A DNA stretch of 64,000 bases from Streptomyces venezuelae (GCF_008642315.1 NZ_CP029192.1:4526001-4590000), one strand, 5' to 3'; shown: positions 27,284 to 38,648, counted from the stretch's first letter. A program made the numbers and translations. Notes: generated by a model from the letters alone, not told the origin.

Positions 27284-27693
27284 GGCGAGCCGATAGTAGG
27301 GCTCATGAGGGTGGGTAGCAGGGGCGCATATTCACTCGTTGACAGGCACGTTTCTGCATGGCGGAAGAGGGTCAATGACCTTGGAATGCAAGGGAGTTGA
27401 ACGGTTCAAGGGGTAGCTGCCCCTGATCGTCCCGCACGGGCCTGCCAAAGGTGTCAGGTCTCGAAGAGGTCTCAACTCACCTTCACGAGGGACGCGCGCC
27501 ACGGAGCGAGCCACCGGCGCATGGGGGAGCATGGGGCGCTCCCCCCTCTCCGCGCGCCTTGCGCGGGGGACGGATCCGGAGGGTTCGTACGCGGATTCCG
27601 GCAGCCCATTGCAGCGGGGCCGAATCCTCATAAGGTGAGCAGTATTCGAACTGATGTGACGGCACGAGTGTGCATGGCTAGAGGAGGACTGCG
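27284..27693. other. Long divergent intergenic region (LacI / hisC)
   Basis: 410 bp with no convincing gene. It holds a perfect 8-bp stem-loop, GGGGGAGC (27523-27530) with GCTCCCCC (27538-27545), followed by a CGCGC-rich palindrome near 27550-27566. The hisC Shine-Dalgarno GAGGAGG is at 27681-27687. Size and folding leave room for a small RNA, but nothing proves one. Confidence 0.4.
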
Positions 27694-28776
27694 GTGAGCG
27701 AGACGAACCCGAGGCTGCGCGCCGAGCTGGAGGGGATCCCCACCTACAAGCCGGGCAAGCCCGCTGCGGCGGCCGACGGTCCCGCGGCCTACAAGCTGTC
27801 CTCCAACGAGAACCCCTATCCGCCGCTGCCCGGCGTGATGGAGAGCGCACTCGCCGCCGCCGGGACCTTCAACCGCTACCCCGACATGGCGTGCACGGCC
27901 CTGATGAGCGAGCTGGCCGACCGCTTCGGAGTGCCCGCGTCGCACATCGCCACCGGCACCGGTTCCGTCGGCGTCGCCCAGCAGCTGCTGCAGGCCACCT
28001 CGGGGCCGGGTGACGAGGTGATCTACGCGTGGCGCTCCTTCGAGGCGTACCCGATCATCACGCAGGTCAGCGGCGCGACGTCGGTGCGGGTGCCGCTGAC
28101 GGACGGCGAGGTGCACGACCTCGACGCGATGGCCGACGCCATCACCGACCGCACCCGTCTCATCTTCGTCTGCAACCCCAACAACCCCACGGGCACCGTC
28201 GTCCGCAGGGCGGAGCTCGAGCGGTTCCTCGACCGTGTGCCGAAGGACGTCCTGGTCGTCCTGGACGAGGCGTACCGCGAGTTCATCCGTGACCCCGAGG
28301 TGCCGGACGGCATCGAGATCTACCGCGACCGCCCGAACGTCTGCGTTCTGCGGACGTTCTCGAAGGCGTACGGCCTCGCGGGGCTGCGCGTCGGCTTCGC
28401 GGTCGCCCACGAGCCGGTGGCCGCCGCGCTGCGCAAGACGGCGGTGCCCTTCGGCGTGAGCCAGCTGGCGCAGGACGCGGCGGTGGCGTCGCTGCGTGCC
28501 GAGGACGAGCTGATGGGCCGGGTCGGGTCGCTGGTCGGCGAGCGCACGCGGGTGGTCGAGGCGCTGCGGGGGCAGGGCTGGACGGTGCCCGAGACGCAGG
28601 CGAACTTCGTGTGGCTGCGGCTCGGGGACCGTACGACGGACTTCGCCACGGCGTGCGAGAAGGCCGGTGTGGTCGTGCGGCCCTTCGCGGGCGAGGGCAT
28701 GCGGGCCACGATCGGCGAGACCGAGGCCAACGACCTCTTCCTACAGGCGGCGGAGGCCTTCCGCAAGGAGCTCTAG
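27694..28776 (+). CDS. hisC: Histidinol-phosphate/aromatic aminotransferase
   Basis: 360-aa fold-type-I PLP aminotransferase: [21 protein letters not shown], and the PLP Lys in [15 protein letters not shown] near residue 223. It is the HisC/aromatic aminotransferase type and probably a second copy, separate from the his operon, giving histidine or Phe/Tyr biosynthesis; pheA is 25 kb to the right. GTG 27694 has GAGGAGG 6 nt upstream. Which amino acid it serves in vivo is not decided by sequence. Confidence 0.9.
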   Translation: MSETNPRLRAELEGIPTYKPGKPAAAADGPAAYKLSSNENPYPPLPGVMESALAAAGTFNRYPDMACTALMSELADRFGVPASHIATGTGSVGVAQQLLQATSGPGDEVIYAWRSFEAYPIITQVSGATSVRVPLTDGEVHDLDAMADAITDRTRLIFVCNPNNPTGTVVRRAELERFLDRVPKDVLVVLDEAYREFIRDPEVPDGIEIYRDRPNVCVLRTFSKAYGLAGLRVGFAVAHEPVAAALRKTAVPFGVSQLAQDAAVASLRAEDELMGRVGSLVGERTRVVEALRGQGWTVPETQANFVWLRLGDRTTDFATACEKAGVVVRPFAGEGMRATIGETEANDLFLQAAEAFRKEL

Positions 28777-28812
28777 GCCGTCCTCGCCGGGTGCGTCTTC
28801 GCTGGGTGCGCC

Positions 28813-29187
28813 CTAGTCCTGGACGAGTTCGACCCGTACGGGGTCGCCGGCGCGCACGGAGGCCAGTTTCCCCGGGTCGCCGTCGATCCGGCCCAGGAGG
28901 TTGCACGGGCTCGCGAGGCGGCATTCGTCGCCGCGCGAGATCGGGGTCGGCCCGTAGGGGAGTGCGAGGGCGTCCCCGTCGGTCCAGAAGGCGACCGTGC
29001 CGGGCTCGACGACCTGTTGGGCGTCGGGTTCGCGCGGGACGCTGACGCCCGTGTCGAAGTAGACCTCTTCGCCCCAGGTGTTGGCGGTGGCGGAGAGCGG
29101 CAGGGCCTTGCCGAGCTCCTGGCTGGTCGGAGTCTCGGCGAGGGTCGCGGTGAGGTGGCCTGCGGGCCAGGAGATCCGTATCTGCAT
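28813..29187 (-). CDS. Cyclophilin-like fold protein
   Basis: 124-aa small beta-rich protein (PF04126-like): MQIRISWPAGHLTATLAETPTSQELGKALPLSATANTWGEEVYFDTGV and WTDGDALALPYGPTPIS. The prolyl-isomerase active site of real cyclophilins is not evident, so function is unknown. It converges with hisC and has a perfect operator-like palindrome just upstream of its start. Confidence 0.78.
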   Translation of the reverse strand: MQIRISWPAGHLTATLAETPTSQELGKALPLSATANTWGEEVYFDTGVSVPREPDAQQVVEPGTVAFWTDGDALALPYGPTPISRGDECRLASPCNLLGRIDGDPGKLASVRAGDPVRVELVQD

Positions 29188-29195
29188 GGCGCGGA

Positions 29196-29212
29196 TTCAA
29201 CAATATGTTGAA
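29196..29212. promoter_or_regulatory. Operator-like palindrome upstream of cyclophilin-like gene
   Basis: TTCAACA-ATA-TGTTGAA, a perfect 17-bp palindrome 9 bp before the ATG of the cyclophilin-like gene. This AT-rich form is typical of MarR or TetR operators; no regulator gene sits next to it. Confidence 0.55.
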
Positions 29213-29324
29213 GTTCCAGGGAAGGCCTCGGGCGTATCCGTCCGGGGCCTTTTCTCGCGCCCGAGGCGTTTCCCTCGGTAAGAGGGACCCCCCTTTGGGG
29301 CTCCGGTCATCAGTACGACATAAT

Positions 29325-29352
29325 GCTTGTGAATGTGAACGCGTTCACAAGC
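29325..29352. promoter_or_regulatory. Rex operator upstream of cydA
   Basis: TGTGAACGCGTTCACA (29334-29349) is a perfect 16-bp palindrome matching the Rex operator (ROP). A wider nested repeat, GCTTGTGAA (29325-29333) with TTCACAAGC (29344-29352), shares the right half. Rex is the NADH/NAD+ sensor that represses cyd genes when oxygen is plentiful, so it should control cydA-cydB-cydCD. Confidence 0.9.
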
Positions 29353-29431
29353 GTGCCCCGTTTCGTCCCGAGATGGGTGGGAAAAATGGGGCGACTGGTC
29401 TCTGTGGGCACGGCGAGTAAGGAGAGACGCA

Positions 29432-30982
29432 GTGGACCTGGCTCTGGCGCCGGAAACCCTGGCGCGATGGCAGTTCGGCATCACGACCGTCTACCACTTC
29501 CTGTTCGTCCCCCTGACGATCTCGCTCGCCGCCCTGACGGCGATCCTCGAGACGGCATGGGTGCGGACGGGCAAGGAGCACTACCTCAGGGCGACGAAGT
29601 TCTGGGGAAAGCTGTTCCTGATCAATATCGCCATGGGTGTCGTCACCGGCATCGTGCAGGAGTTCCAGTTCGGCATGAACTGGTCCGACTACTCCCGCTT
29701 CGTCGGTGACGTCTTCGGGGCGCCGCTCGCCTTCGAGGCGCTGATCGCCTTCTTCTTCGAGTCGACCTTCATCGGCCTGTGGATCTTCGGCTGGGACAAG
29801 CTGCCGAAGAAGCTGCACTGCGCGACGATCTGGATCGTCTCCATCGGCACGGTCCTGTCGGCGTACTTCATCATCGCCGCCAACGCCTTTATGCAGCACC
29901 CGGTCGGCTACAAGATCGTGGAGCGGGACGGCACCAAGCGCGCGGAGCTCACCGACTTCGCGAAGGTGCTCTTCCAGGAGACGACGCTGGTCAACTTCTT
30001 CCACGTCATCTCGGCGGCCATCCTGGTCGGCGGCGCCTTCATGACCGGCATCGCCATCGTCCACCTGCGCAAGAAGCAGCACATCCGCACCATGCGGATG
30101 TCGATGCGGCTCGGCCTGGTCACCGCGTTCGTCGGCACCCTGCTCACCGTCGTCAGCGCCGACACCCTCGGCAAGGTGATGTACGAGCAGCAGCCGATGA
30201 AGATGTCGGCCGCCGAGGCGCTGTGGGAGACCGAGAAGCCGGCGCCGTTCTCGCTCTTCGCGTACGGCGATGTCGCCAAGGGACACAACGACGTCGCCAT
30301 CGAGGTGCCCGGCGTCCTGTCCTTCCTCGCCAAGAACAACTTCAGCGCCGAGATCCCCGGCATCAACGACCTCAACAAGCAGGCGCAGGAGAAGTACGGG
30401 CCCGGCGACTACCGGCCCAACATCCCCACCACCTACTGGTCGTACCGCTGGATGATCGGCTTCGGCGGCGTCTCGATGGCGCTGTGCACCGCGGGCCTGT
30501 GGCTGACGCGGAAGAAGTTCTGGCTCGCACCCGAGCACCGCACCGGTGCCGACGACGTCCCCAAGCTGATGCTCACCAAGAACACGGAGCTGTCGCCGAA
30601 GCTCGGCAACTGGTGGTGGCGGCTCTCGCAGTGGACGTTGATCTTCCCCCTCATCGGCACCGCCTGGGGCTGGATCTTCACCGAGACGGGACGACAGCCC
30701 TGGGTGGTCTACGGAGTCCTGCGCACCCGGGACGCGGTCTCCCCCGGGGTCTCGCAGGGCGAGGTGCTCACCTCACTCATCGGGTTCACGCTGATCTACG
30801 CGATCCTCGCCGTGATCGAGGTGAAGCTGCTGCTCAAGTACGTCAGGAAGGGCCCGCCCGAGCTGACGGAGGCGGACCTCAACCCGCCCACCAAGATCGG
30901 CGGACCCGGCTCGGGCAAGGGCACCGGCTCGGACTCCGACTCCGATTCCGACGCCGACCGGCCCATGGCCTTCTCGTACTGA
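29432..30982 (+). CDS. cydA: Cytochrome bd oxidase subunit I
   Basis: 516-aa quinol oxidase subunit I, inner membrane. Haem ligand His near residue 19 (TTVYHFLF), the His in NFFHVISA, and the diagnostic quinol-loop end GRQPWVVYG near 420. The Q-loop is of the short type. The C-terminus is a run of Ser-Asp repeats (SDSDSDSDAD) before MAFSY. GTG 29432 has GGAGAG upstream. Rex operator upstream. cydB begins 19 bp later. Confidence 0.97.
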   Translation: MDLALAPETLARWQFGITTVYHFLFVPLTISLAALTAILETAWVRTGKEHYLRATKFWGKLFLINIAMGVVTGIVQEFQFGMNWSDYSRFVGDVFGAPLAFEALIAFFFESTFIGLWIFGWDKLPKKLHCATIWIVSIGTVLSAYFIIAANAFMQHPVGYKIVERDGTKRAELTDFAKVLFQETTLVNFFHVISAAILVGGAFMTGIAIVHLRKKQHIRTMRMSMRLGLVTAFVGTLLTVVSADTLGKVMYEQQPMKMSAAEALWETEKPAPFSLFAYGDVAKGHNDVAIEVPGVLSFLAKNNFSAEIPGINDLNKQAQEKYGPGDYRPNIPTTYWSYRWMIGFGGVSMALCTAGLWLTRKKFWLAPEHRTGADDVPKLMLTKNTELSPKLGNWWWRLSQWTLIFPLIGTAWGWIFTETGRQPWVVYGVLRTRDAVSPGVSQGEVLTSLIGFTLIYAILAVIEVKLLLKYVRKGPPELTEADLNPPTKIGGPGSGKGTGSDSDSDSDADRPMAFSY

Positions 30983-31001
30983 AGGAAGGAGTGACGCGGA
31001 C

Positions 31002-32006
31002 ATGGAACTTCACGACGTCTGGTTCGTACTGATCGCCGTCCTGTGGATCGGCTACTTCTTCCTGGAGGGCTTCGACTTCGGGATCGGCATTCTGACCAAG
31101 CTGCTCGCCCGTGACCGGGTCGAGAAGCGGGTCCTCATCAACACCATCGGGCCCGTCTGGGACGGCAACGAGGTCTGGCTGCTCACCGCGGGCGGCGCGA
31201 CCTTCGCCGCCTTCCCCGACTGGTACGCGACGCTCTTCTCCGGGTTCTACCTGCCGCTGCTGATCATCCTGATCTGCCTGATCGTGCGCGGCGTCGCCTT
31301 CGAGTACCGCGCCAAGCGGCCGGAGGAACGCTGGCAGACCAACTGGGAACACGCGATCTTCTGGACCTCGCTGATCCCGGCGGTGCTGTGGGGCGTCGCG
31401 TTCGGCAACATCGTGCGGGGCGTGAAGATCGACGCCCACAAGGAGTACGTGGGCAACTTCTGGGACCTGCTCAACCCGTACGCGATCCTCGGCGGCCTGG
31501 TCACCCTGACGCTGTTCACCTTCCACGGCGCGGTGTTCGCCTCGCTGAAGACCGTGGGCGACATCCGGATGCGGGCGCGGAAGACGGCGCTCGGCCTGGG
31601 GCTCGTCACCGCTGTTCTCGCCCTCGGTTTCATGATCTGGACCCAGGCCGACAAGGGGGACGGCAAGAGCCTGATCGCGATGATCGTGGCGGTGGTCGCC
31701 CTGGTGGGAGCCATCGCGGCCATCAAGATCGGCCGTGAGGGCTGGTCGTTCGCGCTGTCGGGGATCACGATCGCGGCGGCCGTCGCGATGCTCTTCCTCA
31801 CGCTCTTCCCGAACGTCATGCCGTCGTCGCTGAACGAGGAGTGGAGCCTGACGGTCACCAACGCCTCGTCCAGCCCGTACACCCTCAAGATCATGACGTG
31901 GTGCGCGGGCATCGCGACGCCGGTCGTGCTGCTCTACCAGTCGTGGACGTACTGGGTGTTCCGCAAGCGGATCGGGACGCAGCACATCGCGGACGCCGCG
32001 CACTGA
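31002..32006 (+). CDS. cydB: Cytochrome bd oxidase subunit II
   Basis: 334-aa membrane subunit II. The N-terminal helix LWIGYFFLEGFDFGIGIL, the WDGNEVWLLTAGGA segment and seven further helices are typical of CydB. ATG 31002 with AGGAAGGAG upstream; co-transcribed with cydA. Ends 48 bp before the CydCD gene. Confidence 0.97.
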   Translation: MELHDVWFVLIAVLWIGYFFLEGFDFGIGILTKLLARDRVEKRVLINTIGPVWDGNEVWLLTAGGATFAAFPDWYATLFSGFYLPLLIILICLIVRGVAFEYRAKRPEERWQTNWEHAIFWTSLIPAVLWGVAFGNIVRGVKIDAHKEYVGNFWDLLNPYAILGGLVTLTLFTFHGAVFASLKTVGDIRMRARKTALGLGLVTAVLALGFMIWTQADKGDGKSLIAMIVAVVALVGAIAAIKIGREGWSFALSGITIAAAVAMLFLTLFPNVMPSSLNEEWSLTVTNASSSPYTLKIMTWCAGIATPVVLLYQSWTYWVFRKRIGTQHIADAAH

Positions 32007-32047
32007 GACCGCTACGAACTGCCCGTTCCCTGCTCTTCGGAGGGTGT

Positions 32048-32061
32048 GTTTCACGTGAAAC
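32048..32061. other. parS: parS site across the cydCD start
   Basis: Exact GTTTCACGTGAAAC. It overlaps the cydCD start region: the likely GTG start at 32055 lies inside the site, and it encodes FHVK if translation began at 32046. Bound ParB could hinder transcription elongation or initiation here. Confidence 0.92.
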
Positions 32062-35000
32062 CGATCGACCCGCGTCTGCTCCGGTACGCCCGCGCCACTC
32101 GCTTCTTCCTTGTCGCGGTCGTGGTCCTGGGGCTGGCCGGAGCGGGCCTGGTCGTCGGACAGGCGATGCTCATCGCCGAGATCGTGGTGGGCGCCTTCCA
32201 GGACGGGCACTCCGTAGGTGACCTGGGCACTCCCCTGGTGCTGCTCGCGGTGGTCGCGGCAGGACGGGGGCTGGTCTCCTGGCTGACCGAGCTCGCCGCG
32301 CACCGGGCGAGCGCGGCGGTCAAGTCCGAGCTGCGGGGACGGCTTCTGGAGCGGGCGGGGGAGCTCGGCCCGGGGTGGCTGACCGGTCAGCGGACCGGTT
32401 CGCTCGTCTCGCTCGCGACGCGCGGCGTGGACGCGCTCGACGACTACTTCTCGCGCTACCTGCCGCAGTTGGGGCTGGCCGTGGTGGTGCCGGTGGCGGT
32501 GCTCGCCCGCATCGTCACCGAGGACTGGGTGTCGGCGGCGATCATCGTCGTGACGCTGCCGCTCATCCCGGTGTTCATGATCCTGATCGGCTGGGCCACG
32601 CAGAACCGCATGGACCGCCAATGGCGGCTCCTCTCGCGCCTGTCGGGGCACTTCCTCGATGTGGTCGCGGGGCTGCCGACCCTGAAGGTGTTCGGCCGTG
32701 CCAAAGCGCAGGCCGAGTCGATCCGCAAGATCACCGGTGAGTACCGGCAGGCGACGATGCGGACGCTGCGCATCGCTTTCCTGTCGTCGTTCGCCCTGGA
32801 ACTGCTCGCGACGATCTCGGTCGCGCTGGTCGCGGTCACGATCGGCATGCGGCTCGTCCACGGCGAGATGGAGCTGTACGACGGACTCGTCGTCCTCGTC
32901 CTCGCTCCCGAGGCCTACCTGCCCCTGCGGCAGGTCGGCGCGCAGTACCACGCGGCGGCGGAGGGGCTCTCGGCCGCCGAGGAGATCTTCGAGGTCCTGG
33001 AGACCCCGGTGCCGGCTGCCGGGACCGGGGCGGCGCCTTCGGGTGTCCTGAGCGTGGAGGGCGTGACGGTCCGGTACCCGGGGCGGACGGCCGACGCCGT
33101 CTCCGGGGCGTCCCTCGAGGTCGCGCCCGGGGAGACCGTGGCGCTCGTGGGCCCCAGCGGGGTGGGCAAGTCGACGCTGCTGAACGTGGTGCTCGGCTTC
33201 GTGCGGCCCGTCGAGGGGCGGGTGTGCGTCGGGGGCGTCGATCTGGCGGAGGTCTCGCCCGAGCGGTGGCGCGAGCGCGTCGCGTGGGTGCCGCAGCGGC
33301 CGCACCTGTTCGCCGGGAGCGTCGCGGAGAACGTACGGCTGGCGCGGCCGGACGCGGACGACGCGCTGCTGCGGGACGCGCTGCGGGACGCGGGTGCGCT
33401 GGAGTTCGTGGACGCGCTGCCCGACGGGGTGGAGACCCTCCTCGGGGAGGACGGCACCGGACTCTCCGCCGGGCAGCGGCAACGGCTCGCGCTGGCCCGC
33501 GCGTTCCTCGCGGACCGGCCCGTGGTGCTGCTCGACGAGCCGACGGCGGCGCTGGACGGCGGGACCGAGGCGGGCGTGGTGGAAGCGGTTCGCCGACTGG
33601 CCGTCGGGCGGACGGTTCTGCTGGTCGTGCACCGGCCCGCGCTGCTGGCCGTCGCCGACCGCGTGGTGCGGTTGGAGGTGGGCGACGGCGTTGCCCACCC
33701 GGTCGCCGGCAGCAAGGCCGGTCCGGCCGCCCGCGGCACGGAGGGCGTGGCCGGTGACGCGATGAGGCCCGACGCTCCGAAGAGCGAGCCCACGAGTGAG
33801 CCGTCGCGTTCGGGCGCCGGGGTGCTGGCCAGGGTCCGGGACGCCGCCCAGGCGCGGCGCGGACAGCTGGCGCTCGCGCTGCTCCTGGGAAGCCTCGCGC
33901 TCGCCAGCGCCGTCGGGCTCATGGCCACCTCCGGATGGCTGATCTCGCGCGCCTCGGAACAGCCCCCGGTGATGTACCTGATGATCGCCGTGACGGCGAC
34001 CCGCGCCTTCGGCATCGGCCGCGCCGTCTTCCGGTACGCCGAGCGCCTCGTCTCGCACGACGCCGTGCTGCGGATGCTCGCCGACACCCGGGTCGCCGTC
34101 TACCGCCGCCTGGAGCGGCTGGCCCCGGCAGGGCTGCGCGGCGCACGGCGCGGCGACCTCCTCACCCGGCTGGTCGCCGACGTCGACGCGCTCCAGGACT
34201 ACTGGCTGCGCTGGCTGCTCCCGGCCGCCTCCGCCGCCGTCGTCGGCGCGGGAGCCGTCGGGTTCACCGCCTGGCTGCTGCCCGAGGCGGGTGCCGTGCT
34301 CGCCGCCGGACTGCTCGCGGCGGGTGTCGCCGTGCCGCTGGTGAGCGGCGCCGTGGCCCGCCGCGCGGAGCGAAAGCTGGCTCCCGCGCGCGGGGTGCTC
34401 GCCACGCGTGTGGCCGACCTGCTCACGGGGACCGCGGAGCTGACCGTCGCGGGTGCGCTGAAGCGGCGTACCGCCAGGGCCGGTGAGGCCGATGCCGAGT
34501 TGACCCGCATCGCCTCCCGCGGCGCCACCGCCACCGCGCTCGGCGACGGACTCGGCGCCCTCGTCACCGGGCTCACCGTGGCCGCGGCCGCGCTCGTCGG
34601 CGTGCAGGCAGTCCATGACGGCCGGCTCAGCGGCGTCGCCCTCGCCGCGGTCGTCCTCACCCCGCTCGCCGCCTTCGAGGCGGTGATGGGGCTGCCCCTC
34701 GCCGTGCAGTACCGCCAGCGGGTCCTGAAGAGCGCTGAGCGCGTCTACGAAGTCCTCGACGCACCCGTGCCGGTACCCGAGCCCGCCGAGCCCGCACAGG
34801 CGCCTCAGACGCCCTTCCCGCTGCGTGTCGAGGGGCTGCGCGCACGCTACGAGGGTCAGGACCGGGACGCCCTCGCGGGCGTCGGCCTCACGCTGGAGCG
34901 CGGACGCCGGATCGCCGTCGTCGGGCCGTCCGGATCCGGCAAGACGACGCTGGCGCAGGTGCTGCTGCGATTCCTCGGAGCGTACGAAGGGACGTACACA

Positions 35001-35636
35001 CTCGGTGGGACGGACGCGCTCGGTGGGACGACGGGCGCGGCCGGTGGAACGCACGTGGCCGGTGGGGCGGGCGCGGCCGGTGGCGGCGGCGTGCCCGCGC
35101 TGGACGGCGACACCGTGCGGCGCATGGTCGGCCTGTGCGCGCAGGACGCCCACATCTTCGACAGCTCCGTGCGTGAGAACCTGCTGCTCGCCAAGAAGGA
35201 CGCCACGGACGACGAACTGCGCGACGCCCTGGAGCGTGCGCGGCTCGACGACTGGGCCTACGCGCTGCCCGACGGTCTCGACACGCTCGTCGGCGAGCAC
35301 GGCGCGCGGCTCTCCGGAGGGCAGCGGCAGCGGCTCGCGCTGGCCCGCGCGCTCCTCGCCGACTTCCCCGTCCTCGTACTGGACGAGCCCGCCGAGCACC
35401 TCGACCTGCCGACCGCCGACGCCCTGACCGCGGACCTCCTGGCCGCGACCGAGGGGCGCACGACGCTGCTCATCACCCACCGGCTGGCCGGGCTCGACGC
35501 CGTGGACGAGGTGATCGTCCTGGACGCGGGCCGGGTGGCGCAGCGCGGCACGTACGCGGAACTGGCGGCGGAGGAGGGGCCGCTGCGGCGGATGCTGGAC
35601 GTCGAGAGGGCGGCAGATCTGCTGGTGGCCGGGTGA
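32055..35636 (+). CDS. cydCD: Fused CydDC-type ABC exporter
   Basis: 1193 aa carrying two complete ABC half-transporters, as common in actinobacteria. TMD1 (1-330), NBD1 with GPSGVGKST near 372 and LSAGQRQRLALARAFLADRPVVLLDEP; TMD2 (about 590-880), NBD2 with GPSGSGKTT near 960 and LSGGQRQRLALARALLADFPVLVLDEP. It exports reduced thiols and is needed for cytochrome bd assembly. NBD2 has a Gly/Ala/Thr-rich insertion of about 30 residues (34996-35096) between Walker A and the Q-loop. GTG 32055 suits GGAGG at 32039-32043 better than GTG 32046, which would touch it. Confidence 0.95.
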   Translation: MKPIDPRLLRYARATRFFLVAVVVLGLAGAGLVVGQAMLIAEIVVGAFQDGHSVGDLGTPLVLLAVVAAGRGLVSWLTELAAHRASAAVKSELRGRLLERAGELGPGWLTGQRTGSLVSLATRGVDALDDYFSRYLPQLGLAVVVPVAVLARIVTEDWVSAAIIVVTLPLIPVFMILIGWATQNRMDRQWRLLSRLSGHFLDVVAGLPTLKVFGRAKAQAESIRKITGEYRQATMRTLRIAFLSSFALELLATISVALVAVTIGMRLVHGEMELYDGLVVLVLAPEAYLPLRQVGAQYHAAAEGLSAAEEIFEVLETPVPAAGTGAAPSGVLSVEGVTVRYPGRTADAVSGASLEVAPGETVALVGPSGVGKSTLLNVVLGFVRPVEGRVCVGGVDLAEVSPERWRERVAWVPQRPHLFAGSVAENVRLARPDADDALLRDALRDAGALEFVDALPDGVETLLGEDGTGLSAGQRQRLALARAFLADRPVVLLDEPTAALDGGTEAGVVEAVRRLAVGRTVLLVVHRPALLAVADRVVRLEVGDGVAHPVAGSKAGPAARGTEGVAGDAMRPDAPKSEPTSEPSRSGAGVLARVRDAAQARRGQLALALLLGSLALASAVGLMATSGWLISRASEQPPVMYLMIAVTATRAFGIGRAVFRYAERLVSHDAVLRMLADTRVAVYRRLERLAPAGLRGARRGDLLTRLVADVDALQDYWLRWLLPAASAAVVGAGAVGFTAWLLPEAGAVLAAGLLAAGVAVPLVSGAVARRAERKLAPARGVLATRVADLLTGTAELTVAGALKRRTARAGEADAELTRIASRGATATALGDGLGALVTGLTVAAAALVGVQAVHDGRLSGVALAAVVLTPLAAFEAVMGLPLAVQYRQRVLKSAERVYEVLDAPVPVPEPAEPAQAPQTPFPLRVEGLRARYEGQDRDALAGVGLTLERGRRIAVVGPSGSGKTTLAQVLLRFLGAYEGTYTLGGTDALGGTTGAAGGTHVAGGAGAAGGGGVPALDGDTVRRMVGLCAQDAHIFDSSVRENLLLAKKDATDDELRDALERARLDDWAYALPDGLDTLVGEHGARLSGGQRQRLALARALLADFPVLVLDEPAEHLDLPTADALTADLLAATEGRTTLLITHRLAGLDAVDEVIVLDAGRVAQRGTYAELAAEEGPLRRMLDVERAADLLVAG

Positions 35637-35699
35637 AGGCGGCCCGGTGCGCACGGTCTCGAGTGGCCCGACGTGTACAGCTTCGACTTTCCCCGGTAA

Positions 35700-37463
<1,764 letters not shown>

Positions 37464-37589
37464 CCGCCCCTGTTCGGAGGTGACCACCGCCCTGTTCGGC
37501 GGTACGCGTCTGGGCCGTACGGGGCACCGCGTCCCCCGGTACACGAGTCCCACAGGGCCCGTGCCGCCCGGCGGGAAACGATCCGTGTC

Positions 37590-38648
37590 ATGCCTCTGCG
37601 CCGCCGCCGTCCGCACCCGTTCGTCTGTGTGCCGGTGCTGCTGTGCGCGCTGCTCGGACCCGCCCCGCCCGCCGCCTCCTCTTCCTCGGATTCCTCGGAC
37701 ACAGGCCCTAGTGCGAGCGCCGACGTGGCGCGGCTCTACGAAGAGGCCTCCGCCGCGACCGCACGCTATGTAGAGGGCCGTCGGGCGGCGCGCGTCCAGA
37801 AGAAGAAGGTCCGGAAACTGGACCGACTCCTGGTCGCGAAGCGGCGTCACATGGCGGTGCTGCACGCGGACCTGGGCAGGCTGGCCAGCGCCCAGTACCG
37901 CTCAGGAGGCGGACTGCCCTACACCGTGCAGCTCCTCCTGGCCGAAAGCCCGGACGCCTTCATGCGCGGCAAGCAGGCCATGCTGCAGGCGGACCTGGCC
38001 GTCAACAGTGCCGTCGCCAAGACCCGGCGTGCGGCGTCGGGCCTCGCCGTCGCCAAGCGCAGGGCGGACCGCGCCAAACGCTCCCTGGACCGGCGCAACG
38101 CGCGCCTGGGCGACCTCAAGCGCGGTATCGAACGGAAGCTGGAGACCGCGCGGTGGACCCTGCAGGGCGAGGCCGACCGGTCGGTCGCCGCGGGGCGGTG
38201 CCGTGGTGCCGTACGGCTGACGCAGCAGCGGACGCCCGTCACGCGCGCGTGGGTGACGCCCGTGGAGTCGTACGAGCTCTCGGCGGGGTTCGACAGCGCC
38301 GGTGAGCGCTGGGCGCACCGGCACACCGGGCAGGACTTCGCCGTCGGCATCGGGGCGCCGGTGCGGTCGGTCGGTGCCGGGCGGGTGGAGAGCGTGTCGT
38401 GCGGCGGGGGCTTCGGCATCGAGGTCGTGGTGCGGCACGCGGGCGGGTACTTCACGCAGTACGCGCACCTCGCGGCCGTCACCGTCGACCAGGGGGACCG
38501 GGTACGGACGGGGCAGTGGGTCGGGCAGGCGGGCACGACCGGCAACTCCACAGGGCCGCACCTGCACTTCGAGGTCCGGCTCACGCCCTACCTGGGGTCG
38601 GGGGTGGACCCGCGGAAGTGGCTGGCGGAGCGAGGGGTCGCCTTGTGA
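37590..38648 (+). CDS. Secreted M23 peptidase with coiled-coil domain
   Basis: 352 aa. An Arg-rich signal peptide (cleavage near AASSSSDS) is followed by a long basic coiled coil (residues 50-190: VEGRRAARVQKKKVRKLDRL etc.) and a C-terminal LytM/M23 zinc-peptidase domain with HTGQDFAVG and GPHLHFEVR (His-x-His). This EnvC/NlpD-like layout suggests an amidase activator or a peptidoglycan endopeptidase in the envelope; all zinc ligands appear present, so catalysis is possible. Confidence 0.88.
   Translation: MPLRRRRPHPFVCVPVLLCALLGPAPPAASSSSDSSDTGPSASADVARLYEEASAATARYVEGRRAARVQKKKVRKLDRLLVAKRRHMAVLHADLGRLASAQYRSGGGLPYTVQLLLAESPDAFMRGKQAMLQADLAVNSAVAKTRRAASGLAVAKRRADRAKRSLDRRNARLGDLKRGIERKLETARWTLQGEADRSVAAGRCRGAVRLTQQRTPVTRAWVTPVESYELSAGFDSAGERWAHRHTGQDFAVGIGAPVRSVGAGRVESVSCGGGFGIEVVVRHAGGYFTQYAHLAAVTVDQGDRVRTGQWVGQAGTTGNSTGPHLHFEVRLTPYLGSGVDPRKWLAERGVAL

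Noticed and set aside
30879..35654. 1591-codon open frame opposite cydCD
   Set aside because: Continuous because of GC-biased codons of cydCD; no recognised domain and low-complexity sequence.
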